A stretch of DNA of 64,000 nucleotides, from the NCBI GenBank assembly GCA_964058845.1, contig CAXKVR010000076.1:540011-604010 (forward strand). Direction: 5' to 3'. This stretch comes from Carex sylvatica. Taxonomy: Eukaryota; Streptophyta; Magnoliopsida; Poales; Cyperaceae. Shown here one piece after another: positions 22,589 through 34,761 of this stretch. The notes beneath the pieces are model-generated. The model was not told where the DNA came from, made no database searches, and was given only the letters and a program-made list of their open reading frames with translations. Each line of letters opens with the position of its first letter. Position 1 is the first letter of the stretch. The position numbers were made by a program, and so were the translations under genes.

Positions 22589-24281
22589 TGATGAGCATAA
22601 ATTAGGTACACTTTTATCCAGGGTTTTGTATCGATAACTTGACTAATTTCCATGCATTTAGTTTAATTTAGTTTAGAATTACATCAAGAATCAAGTTACT
22701 GCCAAAGTCTATTTAAATTACAGGAAATATAATTATAGATTTTCTCGCAAGCTTTTCGAAAAGTGGTAGAACATTGAAAACGGAGCTACGGATAATGATT
22801 TGTGCTCATTTAAAGTTTGGTTCACAGCCGAGTCAGAGGTTCCGTGCGGGTGAAGGTGCGGACACCCCTGGCCGCACAATCCAAACGCAGAAATTACAGC
22901 TTTCGACACTTTTTTTGTATTTTGACCATATCTTAATCGTACGAACTCTGTTTTAAGTAAATAAAAACTTTCTATAAAGAGGACAACGAGATCTACAATT
23001 CTAGGAAGGTTAAAATCAGATTTTGTAATATGCAAGTCGCAGGAACCTTTTTAGAAAGGAATCAGCTAGAATATATTGTCATATCTTATGAGATCTTGAT
23101 TGATTCACCTTCCCTTATTGGTTGCTTACTCCCCAAGTCACGAAATAGCTATAAATAAGGGGGATGCAGCAGGAAGAAGATCATCTCCCCTTTGGGAAAG
23201 CCATCTTTGGATACCACCATTCTCTTCCACAAAACCCTAATCACCTTCTCCATCCACCTCATCTCTCAAGTGAATCAAAGACGCAAAGGATTGAAGGACT
23301 TGGCAGATCTCGAAGAGCTTGCAAGGAAGAACTGAGGCATAACTTGGAAATTAGTGTATTATATTTCTCTTGTTATTTTCTTGTTTGACTTATATTAGAT
23401 TTCTTGTTTTCTATTATGAATGTTATTATTTTTGTGATTGCACCCATAAGAGGCTAATTTCTCTCTAAAGGCTTAGGTTGTAGCATTAACTTGTGTTAGT
23501 TTATTTACTTGGATGTTCTCTTTATGATGATTGTTTTGACTTAATGTTTGGTTTTATTTTATATATTTGTGAGTTATGCATGACTATGTTTTGGTAATCG
23601 AACCTTGTTAGGGTAGTGACAGTACTTTAGCATTAATGGTGTATGATAAAGAAGATATACTTTCATTGTACACAAATAATCTTAGGGTGTAGATAAGGTT
23701 GACTGGATTCGGATCTACCCCCGAAATCATAGAACCAAATATGATACCAAGTAGTAGTAGTAGATGCCTCATATTAAATAACCCAATTAGGTAGTGACAG
23801 CCATAATTAAGAGGTACATTAATATGGAGTCATAAATTACGAAAGGTAATTGTAGGAACTATAAATAGACCAACCTAGTTGGAATTCCCATCAAGACAAT
23901 GACATAAATTTAAGAACTCCAAAAGTAAATAGATTGACCAATTTATTGTAGACCAAAAGTCCTTAGACTTCACTATCTTGATTATAAAACCCTTTTATTT
24001 ATTTTTAATCTAGTTTCTTGTTACAAACCAACTCATTCGGGTATTAAATCCAAATTTTAGTTAATTTGCAACAGACTCCCCATTTTTACTTACTTGCAAT
24101 TTATTTAGTTTTAATTTAGTTTAAGTAAAAATTACAATTGCCTTAGTCTTTGGATCGATACTTTAGGACTACAAGGATAGATTGTGCGCTTGCAATTCAA
24201 TATACTTTACGTATTTTGGTTTATAAATTTAAAGCATAAGTGTACGAATTAGTCCTAAAATAAAGACCCCTAAAATACACA
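22589..24281 (+). mobile_element. 5' LTR of a second Athila/Tat-like element
   Basis: It starts TGATGAGCATAAATTAGG and ends AATACACA, directly before a decayed tRNA-Asp primer site at 24291. Length is 1693 bp. CTATAAATA at 23149-23157 is a good LTR TATA box. A duplicated CGCAC/GTGCG-rich stretch near 22840 resembles the palindromes of the other LTRs. No matching 3' LTR is in the window, so the element is truncated. Confidence 0.72.
23149..23157 (+). promoter_or_regulatory. TATA box of the second Athila/Tat-like LTR
   Basis: CTATAAATAAGGGG, a canonical TATA box inside the LTR, with leader-like sequence following. Confidence 0.55.
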
Positions 24282-24290
24282 ACAAGCTTT

Positions 24291-24309
24291 TGGCGTAGTT
24301 ACCGGGAAC
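24291..24309 (+). promoter_or_regulatory. Decayed tRNA-Asp primer binding site
   Basis: TGGCGTAGTTACCGGGAAC differs from the complement of the tRNA-Asp 3' end at four positions; three of the four are C-to-T or G-to-A, the pattern left by loss of methylated cytosines. Confidence 0.7.
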
Positions 24310-24427
24310 TAATGGCAAATTGTAATTTTTATTTTTTCAAAATTAATTCTAAATTTTTCTTTTCTTATATTTTCCAGTTTTTGTTACTTTTTACTCGCAA
24401 TTTTTTGTCTTTTTTCATGCCAGTGAC

Positions 24428-25720
24428 AATGAGCCAAAAATTGAAAGAAATAGTGGGCGCTTCATCTTCACACCCTACTCCTCAACCCGCGTTCAAAGAA
24501 GAAGAAACCAACATGGAGGTCGACCCATGCCTAGATCTCATCGACGAGGAGCGCGATCTTGATCCAAACAATCACCGACCGATCAAGTAGTTTGTTAATC
24601 AAATAGATACATGGAAACATTTTGGTTACATTGCACAAGGAGGAAAAAATCTCCATCTTAAACCAATTCTAATTCACTTGTTAGGGCAAAACCTATTTGG
24701 GAGGACTTTAAATGAGAACCCACATCAACACCTAGCAATTTTTGAAGAATATTGTGCCACTTTTGCACCAGTTGGACCCTCTTTAGATGCCCTAAAATTA
24801 AAATATTTTCATCTCTCTCTTAAGGACCAAGCTAGATGTTGGTTAATATTGTTAAATCCCAAGACCATAACCAATTGTGATATATTGCAAAAGTTATTTT
24901 TGAATAATTACTTTCCACCATCTAAGATCCATTATTTTAAAGTTCAAATCACCACCTTCAAACAAGGTGAAGATGAGTCACTTGCCAAGACTTGAGATAG
25001 ATGGCAAGAGCTTTTGTATTTATATCCTCACCATAGTTTAAATAAGTTGATGTTATTTCAATTTTTTTATGAAGGTTTTTGTTATACAACTAAATCTCTA
25101 TTGAATACAACTGCATGTGGGAATATTGCGAACAAGAATGTCATGGAGGCAATGGATATAATTGAAGAGATGGCTCTAAGCGAACGTGAGTGGTCAGTCG
25201 AAAGAGGAGGTGAAAAAATAAACACAAATGCCGGTGCTATGAAGGTTGATAAGGTGGATGCTTTACAAGCCAAGGTGGAAGCCATGCAAAATCAACTCAT
25301 GAACATGCAACAAGAGAAAGAAGGACAAATGTTACAATTCCACAACTATGAAACATACCAATGGCATAACCACAAATACCAAAATAATTATTTTTCAAAC
25401 ACCTACAATTTTGATTTGAGAGACCATCCAAATATTTATGACCAATATTATGAAAACCAATACCAAAATCGACAAAATTAGTACCAAAACCAAGGTTCTT
25501 CTCAAATTGATCGGTTTGTGAAAATGGTTAATAATTTTATTGCGTCCCAAAATGAATTCATGATTAAACAAAAACAAGAAAATGACATGATCCTCAAAAT
25601 TCTAGAAGCATTGAACGCCAAAGTGGAATCTACCAAAGTATTATTTGATAATATTGAACAACAACTTGCAGCCATGTCATCCTTACGCCATAATGACAGA
25701 CTCCCAATCAAGCCGGAAAA
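24428..25720 (+). pseudogene. Decayed Athila/Tat gag
   Basis: Conceptual segments MSQKLKEIVG..., then NPHQHLAIFEEYC...LKLKYFHLSLKDQARCWL, then a linker and coiled-coil-like part are typical of Athila/Tat gag, but the frame is broken by in-frame stops (24588, 24993, 25479). The zinc knuckle and protease are missing because the element is cut at about 25720 by an antisense copia fragment. Confidence 0.8.
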
Positions 25721-26035
25721 GTTAGATGTCTCATATCTCTCAGTGCGAGCTTGAACTTGGAAAAGTTCACGAAGCTGCACAATTATGTCATAAGTACTCA
25801 ATTTCTCAAGTTGCTTCTGATGCTCAGAATTAATTATTGTGAGCATGAGACAAGTGACATCAAGGTCATCATTCATATGCTTATCATAAATTGTTTGTTC
25901 CTCTGCAGTAATTACACATGTTGCATTTGCCTTTGGTTTTTCAGGAACATATTTCTCTAGAACGTAGTCCTTTTTTCTCTTGCTTGAGAATAATGCATAA
26001 GTTTCTTAACCAATCTAAAAAGTTTGGACCAGTGA
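25721..26035 (-). pseudogene. Ty1/copia gag N-terminal fragment
   Basis: The minus strand encodes GPNFLDWLRNL, EQTIYDKH, DVTCLMLTI, YDIIVQLRELFQVQARTERYETS, the start of a copia gag (UBN2-type domain). A one-base shift lies near 25975. It joins the Athila gag abruptly, so one element has inserted into, or recombined with, the other. Confidence 0.75.
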
Positions 26036-26713
26036 GTTTAGCACTTTATTTTTCAATAACACATCGCAACGTAAAAGAAGATGTATTTGTCATTATCTAC
26101 AACAAAACAAATATGCAGAAATTTAGACTTAAAATTTATGTTTTAGAAAAACTAAAAAGTTTACTTCCCACTGTGTTTTTAAAAATGATGTCACTGCTAC
26201 AAATTTTTGTAAATCATACACGGTATATCTTACATGCGAGAAAATTCTACATAAATAGTATGTAAAGGGAGGAGACGAAAATGAGCTTAATAATATATGT
26301 ACACACGGTCATTAATTTCAGCCATATATGAAAGGTCACAACATTCATCGGTCTCTTACGTAGAAACCGTGTACAATTGTCCTCCTTCATGCACTTTTTT
26401 TTATTTTAGTTTATTTGACAAAAACTGCATATGCTTCTAGTTAGTTACCAAGCACTACTTTGTAATAGAAGTTGTGTACGATTCATTTGTGCATCTCAAC
26501 CAACCTCTCTTGAAAATTAATTTCTAAAAGAGACTGCTTCTTCCCATTCTTTTCATTTAAGTCCAGCCCCTCCCCTTGTCTCTTCATTTTAGTTTTCATT
26601 CCTTTTTTCTTCTTTTAGATTGTGGTAGGTCGAAATTTCTTTCATCTTCATTTATCTCTCCTGTGCCACCTTGTTTTGTTTTCAAGGTTCAACACAATAG
26701 CACTCAGAACTAT
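26036..26713. other. Unassigned AT-rich DNA
   Basis: I see no gene. A CT-rich stretch at 26530-26640 looks like a plant leader, but no coding exon follows because a solo LTR begins at 26714. Confidence 0.4.
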
Positions 26714-29496
26714 TGTTACGTTACGAAATTTTTACAATTAATTTTTAAATATTTTAAAAGCAAGAATCGAAAATCGTGCTGACGAAATAGAAATTTAAAT
26801 TTTAAAATAATGTTTTTCTTGATAAACAAGTCTAATGTTGACTTTAAAATACGTTCTGAGTTCGCTAAGAATCAAAACCCCGTCGAAAATACGAAGTTAT
26901 GGACCTTTTTAGGTCCAGTGCGTCCACACTGGTGGTGAGTGCGGATGATCGATCCGTACTGGATCCTATTTTTCTTTAAAAAGTTTTCTGAAATTCTTCT
27001 AGTGCGTCCGCACTGGTGCTGAGTGCGGATGGATGATCCGCACTGACTCAATTTCTGTGTTGGCTGAAATTTTTTGAAATCTAACAAGTTCTGAGTGTGG
27101 GTGTCTTGACCCGCACTGAAATTTAATACGGACGCATTAGGCTCGGACTTTTTTTTGTTCAGTGTTGTTTTCATGAAAATTTGACTAAGTACTGAGTGCT
27201 CCCGCACTATACGTGAGTGCGTCCGCACTGGGGTATTTTTCTGTGTTGTTTTGAACTGCCGAAATTCTGCCAAGTACTGAGTGCGGGTGGCCGACCCACA
27301 CTGAATTGGAGTACGTCCGCACTCAGGGTGTCTTTTAACCAAAACTCAGATTTTCTTTTTCTCTTTCTCTCTTTCCCCTCCATCCCCTTCCCTGTTTTTC
27401 TGTGAGCTTCGCCCAAAGAGAGAAGAAAAGAGAGAGAGAGAGCTCTCTCTCCCTCCAAATCGCTCCAAAGAATGGGAAATCGAATGTAGAAGCGAGAAAT
27501 TAGCCGTGGATCTCGTCTAGCCCTCCCATTCGGTATTCCTTTCTCTTCTCTTTTCTCTCGAAACTTCAAATTTTCTCGATTGCTCGGGTTTTCATTTTAA
27601 ACCCGAGATTTATATTTGAATTGCTTGTAGACTAGCTCCTTGAGCTTCTTTGATTGTTATTTGTCGATTCATTTTCCGATTCCACCTCGATTTTTGAATT
27701 TCAACTTTTAGAGTTTTCGTGCCAAAACCGAAAGTGAGCATAATCGTTAATTGATTAGTTTAATCCAACAAATTAGACTTGTAATCGGTAGGGTTACCTC
27801 TTGATCTTGAAATGCTAGAACATGTAACGGTTAATTTGAGATTTTGACCAAATTAGGGTTAAGCAATCGGTAAACTGAATTGTTGCGGGAACCAAAAATA
27901 GAGAACCGGTACATGAACTGTTACCAAATGAAAATTTTATATGGTTTAAAGGACCTAGATATAAATGTGTGGAATTTTAGTGATTTTGAGTAGGAAAGAA
28001 GTATTCAAAAGAATCGATACTAAAGCATAGGAATTGGTTAAGGAAGGTGTAAACCATTAAATAAACTTGAGTAATTATCTCGACCGTTGAACCAGGGTTA
28101 AACCAAGTATACATGTAACATAGGTGTAGGCTCGGCCGAGCAAGAATTCGCGGGACATTTCGAGACGTCTGATCCGTAATAGCGCAATAAGCTCGTCATA
28201 CACAAGTGCGAGATTCTTGGAGTTGTTTGATATTTTATTTTCAGAAATTAAACTGTTTATTCATTTGTCATGTTGAATATCTGATTAATTGCATTAGTGA
28301 ATTGCATAAATCATTTGCATAGCCCAATCAAATTAAACTCGAATTAAATTTACTTAAATGATTTGCATATTGGTATGGTTGTTGGTTGTGTCGATCTGTT
28401 ATGATCTGATTATGATTGAGAGTCACCACAAACGGATGATTGAGAATGTGTATGTGTGTGGATTTATGAAGTTGAGCTGTGATAGCTGACTTGGATCCAA
28501 TGAATTTGCAAAGTTGAGCTGTGATAGCTGACTTTAATCCCAGAATTCTTCTAGCGCTTTAGGTGAACGACCCTCATGGTTTCCCAATACAGGTTGGGAC
28601 GAGAGGTGGGTGATTGTATTGATTGTGATTGTGATTGTGATCGTGGGTGACATGTGTAACGTTTGTGGCTCGGTGGCATTCTCCTACGTGTTAATGCGTT
28701 TGGATGGTCAATTGACTATTACGACAATTGGAATGATTTCAAAGTGAATTTTTTTTATATGATTGGAACCAGACCTTAGGAAACGGTTAAGTCAAGCGAT
28801 TACAGATGGGTGTCAGATAAAGGGTCCAGCTCGGTGGAACGTCTGTAGGTGTCAGTAACCCTACAGACGAGGGTCAGATAAAGGGTCCTGCTCGAAAGAA
28901 CATCTGTAGTTGCTACAAGCCCTAATAAATGAGTTAAGCCAAACATGTGTGTTTGTTTGTTTGAACTTCATTTTGGAAATTCCGTTAACTGTGATTCATT
29001 TGATTTGATTGTTGTCGAGCATTTGCATTTTTTTATTTATGACTATGTAACTGTTTGAACTGCTATTGTTGGGGGTTTTATTTTTTAATATGGATTTTGA
29101 TTGCAAGTCCAATAATATAAACTGTGGCAAATTCGCACTGAGAATTTATTCTCACCCCCCCCTTCAGGATATTTTACAGGTTTTGGTGCGACTGATTTCG
29201 GAGAGGCACGCGACTAGTAGGCCTTTGGTAGTATACCCTTAAATGACCCTAGATAATTATATATATTTTGGTGTATAGCTTTAGGGTAGGCCTTATGGTT
29301 AGTATCTAGATGAGATACTTTTGGAAGTATTAAACTCTGACCATACTGTGTACTCTGATTTATAGTTATAAACTTGATTTTATTATTATTTAATTATAAA
29401 TGTATGTGAGTGTAAACTGAACCGCCTTGTAAGTGTACACAGAGTTATATGCTTACGGCAGGGAACTGTTGCGACCCGTGGCCATGGGGTGTGACA
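26714..29496 (+). mobile_element. Solo LTR of a Tekay/Del-like Ty3 element, 2783 bp
   Basis: It begins TGTTACGTTACGAAATTTTT and ends CCATGGGGTGTGACA, the usual start and end of large chromovirus LTRs. Flanks are ACTAT (26709-26713) and ACCAT (29497-29501), a 5 bp duplication with one transition. Internal direct repeats (GTTGAGCTGTGATAGCTGAC twice near 28475 and 28514; GGTCAGATAAAGGGTCC-like twice near 28815 and 28870) are further LTR landmarks. No internal coding region remains. Confidence 0.78.
26920..27325. repeat. Array of GTGCG/CGCAC palindromes in the solo LTR
   Basis: At least seven variants of AGTGCGKMCGCACT-like palindromes (for example GAGTGCGTCCGCACTGG) are spaced 30-80 bases apart in U3. 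They resemble in kind the TTGCGGGCCGCAA array of the Athila LTR. Confidence 0.7.
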
Positions 29497-29501
29497 ACCA
29501 T

Positions 29502-30179
29502 GATGAGCTAAATCTCCTTACCACCCTCAAACAGAGAAGAGGGAAATTAATCATGAATTCATTGTTTGATATTCTTTTTTATTTTTTGGAGAATGCTAAC
29601 AGTAGCAGATCTGTCCAATATTCAACAACTAGAAAGTTCTTTTTGTATATTGTATTATTGTATATTTGTGAATCTATACATTTTGTATGTATGTTGTTTG
29701 CTTAATTATGTTACATGTATATTTGTATTTAGGTACAAATTCGTTTAATTATGCTTCAAATATATATGTATATATGTATAAATTATTTCAAATATGTATA
29801 AAGCTTCTTTTATGTTTTTGTAATGACTAGTTAGAAAACATGAACGCTAGCACATTAATTATAAACAATTTAATTAAAAATGAAATATACAAATCGTACA
29901 CGATTTTTCTAAGTGAACCGTGCATAAATCTTGTTAAGGTTTTTGGTTTTTCGCGCCTCCTTGACTACTATGTAAATGCCTCCTTGGCTATCCCTGTAAA
30001 TTATATATACATGTTTTTCTTTGTAGGAATTGTATTTAATTTGTGTATATTATACACGGATTTTTCTCTGAAATCGTATATGATTAGTTCTTAGGATTTT
30101 CATTTTTTTTTTGCGGCTCTTTTTATTATTGTTGTGCCTATATATTTCCTACTTTTTACTGAAATTTGAAATATTATTT
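29502..30179. other. Unassigned AT-rich DNA
   Basis: No supported gene; the short frames are hydrophobic AT-rich chance frames. Confidence 0.45.
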
Positions 30180-30730
30180 TGATAATGATGGATTAGCTAA
30201 TAAAATTTATAACCCAGTTTTCTATACGAGTGAGATTACAAGTGCATAATTCTACCTAGCAGTATAATTGTGTGTCGATCTATAGGGAATATGGTTTAAG
30301 GTTTTGAATAATCAAATTTCAACCTTTTGAAAGGCTAGCTAAAATTTGAAAATTAAGAATTGTTGGTTTGATCTTTGGATTTGATAAAAATTAAAGGTAA
30401 ATAAAATAAATAAGATAGTGATGTGAATTCCAAGTAGTTTTGACTTACCATTGTTACCGAATCTATTTTAACATATATGATCTTATTTGATGTTGGTTTT
30501 CACATGTTGTTTGACGATTTTTAATCCAATTTAGTGACTGTCGCTTTCGCATCGATACAACCACCCTACCTATCAAGAGATTCGGCTAAGGTTTGTCTTA
30601 ATTGGTGCAAAGAGTTATGTGATTAGTCCAACGATTTTGAACTTCACTTACTAGATTTGTCGTCCTATTTTCTGGTACTATTGGGTGCCTTTATGGTGAG
30701 ACAAGACAATGCGACATTGGTGATTGTCTA
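30180..30730 (-). mobile_element. LTR fragment, Athila/Tat-like
   Basis: The plus strand contains AGTGCATAATTCTACCTAGCAGTA followed by a GTCGATCTATAGGGAATATGG-like stretch, matching the CAAGTGTACAACCTA...TTAGGGATCGTCTCCACAGGG landmark of the LTR at 2741-6249, and then a similar downstream layout (rice-to-right: AACCCTA-type spacer, CGCATCGATACAACC). Internal region and ends are absent. Confidence 0.5.
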
Positions 30731-30943
30731 AAACCTAAAACTGCAAAAAAAAGTTCTGGTTTTCCGAAATCGTGGATTTGTTATGCAATTTTGAAGGGGC
30801 TAAAACTGTGGATCTAATTTGCAAAAAGTTGGCACAAAACTATGAAATAAAATTGAGGTTTGAGCATTTTTTGAAATCTTTTCAAACAGGATGTAGGATG
30901 TAGAATTAGATTTTTTTTTTTTTTTGGATATTAATAAAAATTT

Positions 30944-31155
30944 CGGTCAACCAGGATATCCCTTTCTAAATTAAATAGCTGCAGTCCTGTATCAGCTAAG
31001 AAACGTTTGTTTCTTTTATTTTTTTCCTTTTTTTAACTTTTGATATCTTAAAAAATATTATTTAAACTGAAGAAATTAAAATTGTAGATGTGTTCATTCT
31101 TTATTAATAGAAGATCTGAATTTTCACAAGAAAGTTTAGTGATTTATGACAAATG
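30944..31155. repeat. Dispersed repeat, copy 2
   Basis: Direct counterpart of 18736-18970, by eye about 80-85 percent identical. It is preceded by GGATATTAATAAAAATTTCGG, which resembles the terminus of the foldback at 20660. Confidence 0.65.
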
Positions 31156-31229
31156 CCCATTTAAATTCTAAAATGACTTTAATTTTAAAATATGTCCTAC
31201 TAAATAATTAATCACATATCTATAATTTT

Positions 31230-31777
31230 CAAGGTTCTAAATATCGTTTATAGCGGTATAGCGGGGAGACCAAAAAAAAAAACTTTAGCGAATCGCGGAG
31301 CTATAGCGAAAGCTATTATAAATAGCATTTTTTTTATTTCAAAAATTATATTTTATATTTCTACTAATAGTAAAAATGTCTCATCAAGAAAAAAATATCA
31401 AATTAATTAAGAAGTTATAATATTCATATTGAACCAATAAAAAGTTCAAATTGTCATTCAAAATATCCCTAATTCAAAAACTATCTATATATTTTATATT
31501 CAAAATATACCACTACTATATATTAATGCATGGTACAAAATTTAATTGATATAGCGGTATAGCCCGCACATGTTCTATTGTATTGATATAGCTTGATAAA
31601 GTAAAAAAAAGCCAAACTGGACATTAAGGCCCATTAAAATTGCAAAATCACAACCCCATGTAGCATAGTGGACCACTATTGTCGCTACGCGCTATAGTGG
31701 ACCGCTATTACCGCTATAGCGACCGTAGCTTAGCTTTCTAGGTCTAAAACCGCTATAGCTAGCTATTTAGAAGCTTG
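31230..31777. mobile_element. hAT-like MITE, copy 2, with perfect target duplication
   Basis: Ends CAAGGTTCTAAATATCG and, inverted, CAAGCTTCTAAATAGC; both flanks are ATAATTTT (31222-31229 and 31778-31785). Interior landmarks (CAAATTAATTAAGAAGTTATAATATTC, GGCCCATTAAAATTG, repeated CTATAGCG) match the element at 6390-7178. Confidence 0.88.
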
Positions 31778-31785
31778 ATAATTTT

Positions 31786-32245
31786 ACATTTTTTATAATT
31801 TAAAAAAATATAAATTAAGTAAATTAATCATAGAAGTTGGACATACACTATACATTTTCTTTTGAAAATTAATGCAAAAACTGAAATTTCAATTAATAAT
31901 TAAATATTCAACTGATAACATAATCAAACTTGAAAAAAAAAATTTCTAAAAATTATTACAACCAAATAACTGTTGTATCAAAATATTTATCTGCTTTACA
32001 ACAACTAACAAAGTCAGAACAAAATGCATACCCTAAATTTAGAAAATGCAATCATTTCTATTATTTTGAACTAAAATAATTTGTAACTAAAATTAAGTAC
32101 GTCCATTAATAAAAGATAAAACCTTGTCATTAATTTTTTTCTCAACAAAATTAGCTACGCTTGTGCAACAAATTTACACTGCAATTATCAATTTTTAACA
32201 AAATCACAATAGTACAACCGCCATACATGTATCCAGCATTTGCAG
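31786..32245. other. Upstream region of the DIR1-like gene
   Basis: AT-rich, no coding sequence; it should contain the promoter of the gene at 32332. Confidence 0.4.
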
Positions 32246-32254
32246 TATATATAA
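32246..32254 (+). promoter_or_regulatory. TATA box of the DIR1-like gene
   Basis: TATATATAAA-type box about 80 bases upstream of the ATG. Confidence 0.6.
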
Positions 32255-32331
32255 ATTCATATTGCTCATTCCAAAATTCCAAATCTAAGACGATCTAGCA
32301 TAATCCATTTTGAAAATTTCAAATATACAAT

Positions 32332-32649
32332 ATGAAGTTTCAACCATCATTTAAGCTGGGTTTTCTGTCAATATTACTATTATGTTTTGAAGTGAATAAT
32401 AGTTTGGTGTCTGCTTTCACCATGTGTGGGATGAACAAAGATGGTATCCTTGCTTGTTTGCCATCGGTGCAAGCTTCCAATCCGTCATATCCAACACCTA
32501 AATGTTGTAATTCCGTAAGAGGAGCCGATTTCAAATGTCTTTGTTCTCGCCAACACTCTATTTTTTGGACTCGTGGAATGGGAGTTAATGTTGATCAAGC
32601 CAGAAAAGTGCCGGCTAAATGCGGTATTTATCGGCGTCTATACTGTTGA
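32332..32649 (+). CDS. DIR1-like non-specific lipid transfer protein
   Basis: Intronless gene for 105 aa. Residues 1-28 form a signal peptide with a hydrophobic core (LGFLSILLLCFEV), so the product is secreted to the apoplast. The mature part has eight cysteines in the lipid-transfer order C..C..CC..CLC..C..C and DIR1 landmarks: an N-terminal MCGM, ADFKCLC, a GVNVDQA helix and a final PAKCGIYRRLYC. A Pro-containing NPSYPTPKCC stretch corresponds to the PxxP region of DIR1. DIR1 carries or senses lipid-derived signals in systemic acquired resistance. The C-terminus is more basic than in Arabidopsis DIR1, so ligand or function may differ. AATAAA-like signals follow at about 32717. Confidence 0.88.
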   Translation: MKFQPSFKLGFLSILLLCFEVNNSLVSAFTMCGMNKDGILACLPSVQASNPSYPTPKCCNSVRGADFKCLCSRQHSIFWTRGMGVNVDQARKVPAKCGIYRRLYC

Positions 32650-33399
32650 AATGTCAAAATGCATGTGGTTGATTTATGTGCATATAAAGAGTAAATTTTA
32701 ATTTGTATAATTGTGAAATAAATATGTGCATAATTTTGTGTGTTTTGTTCAAATCATTGTAAAAATAGTTTATTTTTTTTAGCTATGTTGTAATAAATCG
32801 TAAGTTGATATATATGTTGAACTCTAATTATTGCGTGAAATGAAATCTTAAAACTTTTTGGAATGTCAACTTTCTTCTCCTTTTATTTTATTAGAAGAAT
32901 TCATGAAAAATAAAATTTAATTATAAAGATATTTATTCGTTGAATTATTTTGAAACTTTTGTAATCATAACACTAAAGTATTTAATTTGATTATAACCCT
33001 TCTATTGTTGTGAAGTCTTAAATCCTTAGAAAATTAATTCATTCTAGCCGACATCCTAAACATATGTTATTATATAAAATCTGACATTTTGAACATTTGA
33101 TATATAATCACATGTGTTCTATCATTCATTAAACAAACGAATTGAGTTTTGGACAATTTTATTCAAAATCGGAGCCAAACCGTCCGATCAGTTTTGAGAT
33201 TTGTGCAGAAAATTTAAACTTAATTAATTTAAAAGATCACATGAATCAAAATTATTCTCGTAAATTTTTATGCCGATCAAACATATATATTAGACATAAC
33301 TTTAAAGAGCAAAGCCAGGGTGTGATGTGCTCACCAAGAGGATTTGGTGAGCACAGCTCCGAAGTATATCAGATTGATTTCAAACAACAAATCTAAACT
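32650..33399. other. Intergenic
   Basis: 3' flank of the DIR1-like gene. It includes a 10 bp stem GTGCTCACCA/TGGTGAGCAC (33327-33354) and possible outer arms of the hairpin element that follows; no gene. Confidence 0.4.
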
Positions 33400-33645
33400 C
33401 TTAAAATCGATGTACTTGATGAATGATACATGTTACATGTAAAATTTTGAAATTTTCTAATTCATTTGCTACAAGGTCAAGCGGTCAAATATATGAATCT
33501 TTTATAAGTTATTTTATAAGTTGTTTTATATATTCATTTTTTTATCATTTCTTTGACCGCTTGACCTTGTAGCAAATAAATTCGAAACTTTCAAAATTTT
33601 ACATATACATACATCACACTCATCAAGTACATGGATTTTAACGGT
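33400..33645. mobile_element. Hairpin MITE
   Basis: Arms of about 80-85 bp (about 33401-33488 and 33552-33645) are nearly complementary, with the perfect stretch TTTGCTACAAGGTCAAGCGG and its inverse, around an AT-rich loop. Ends lie near TTAAAATC/GATTTTAA; no target duplication was found, and weaker outward complementarity to about 33150 and 33750 suggests it may be longer. Confidence 0.7.
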
Positions 33646-34761
33646 TTGAATTCGAATTTGAATTTGTTTACCAACATTTGTAGTATATATAAATGTATCA
33701 ACCGTCTGATTTTAAACAGAGCCAATTTGAATTTTGTCTATAACACAGGAGGTCTTTTAATATTAGTACATATCTAATATGCACGAATCTTACAATAAAT
33801 CGAATGGTTGAGATTCATTAACTCAAAAAATTCTTTTTTTGAGTTAATGAGAGGATACGAATTCGTGTAATAGAGCATCCTCCATAAGAAAAATGAACAA
33901 TGCAGAGGGCAACTTTCAAAAAATATAAATGAGCATAGAATTAAATCAAGGTAATGTCCGGTTAAATGGTATTGGGCCGATATTATGTTTAAAAATCCAT
34001 GACCAGGCTCATTAAGAGCACCTGTCTTGCCACTGCAAATGGTTAAGACTTAAGACCAATTACCTCAAATTTTAAGTATAAGATAACCCGGACCATTCGA
34101 CCAGAATCTGTCGAATGATTTTGGCCCAAATTGAAACTTAAATCTCTTTAATATCCGTGCCAATGCATGGGCGTCAAACAAACACTTGGGGTCAAACAAA
34201 CCATCTGCATGGGCGTTTTGGATTAAATAACACTATCTTGAATCCTTCATTAATTCATACATTACTATCTCTTTTTCTTCTTCTTTTTTGCAAAAAAAAA
34301 AAAGTCATTTCATAATTGCCCATACCGGGTTAGCAATTAATGTGCAGGGATTAGTCGACTAGAGATTGAAAGATCAAATACATAACATTATCAATAAAAC
34401 AATGGATGGAGATGCAAGAATATGTTGTTTTTAGGTTAAAAAATGGTTCAAAAGAAGGAACATACCCCAATATATATAGATAGAGATATTAAGTATGAAA
34501 TATTTATATATCAAGTTATATAAAATAATATATGAAATATTAACTTCACAATTTTAGGAGAAATTTACTTAACAGTGGCATCAAGACTTAAAAGAACTGT
34601 AAAGAGAGCTTCTTGAAAATCAGAATTAAGAACACTTTGTACTCCTTTAACTAAACAAGGTGTGGTAACAGAAAACAAGAACTTCAATAAGTACATGAAA
34701 TCTATCTATCTACTACTACTATACTACCAATCAATTAAAATTAACCAACATAATAATTCAT
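33646..34761. other. Intergenic and 3' flank of the C2H2 gene
   Basis: No coding sequence. A short palindrome TGAGTTAATGA/TCATTAACTCA lies at 33812-33850. Confidence 0.4.
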
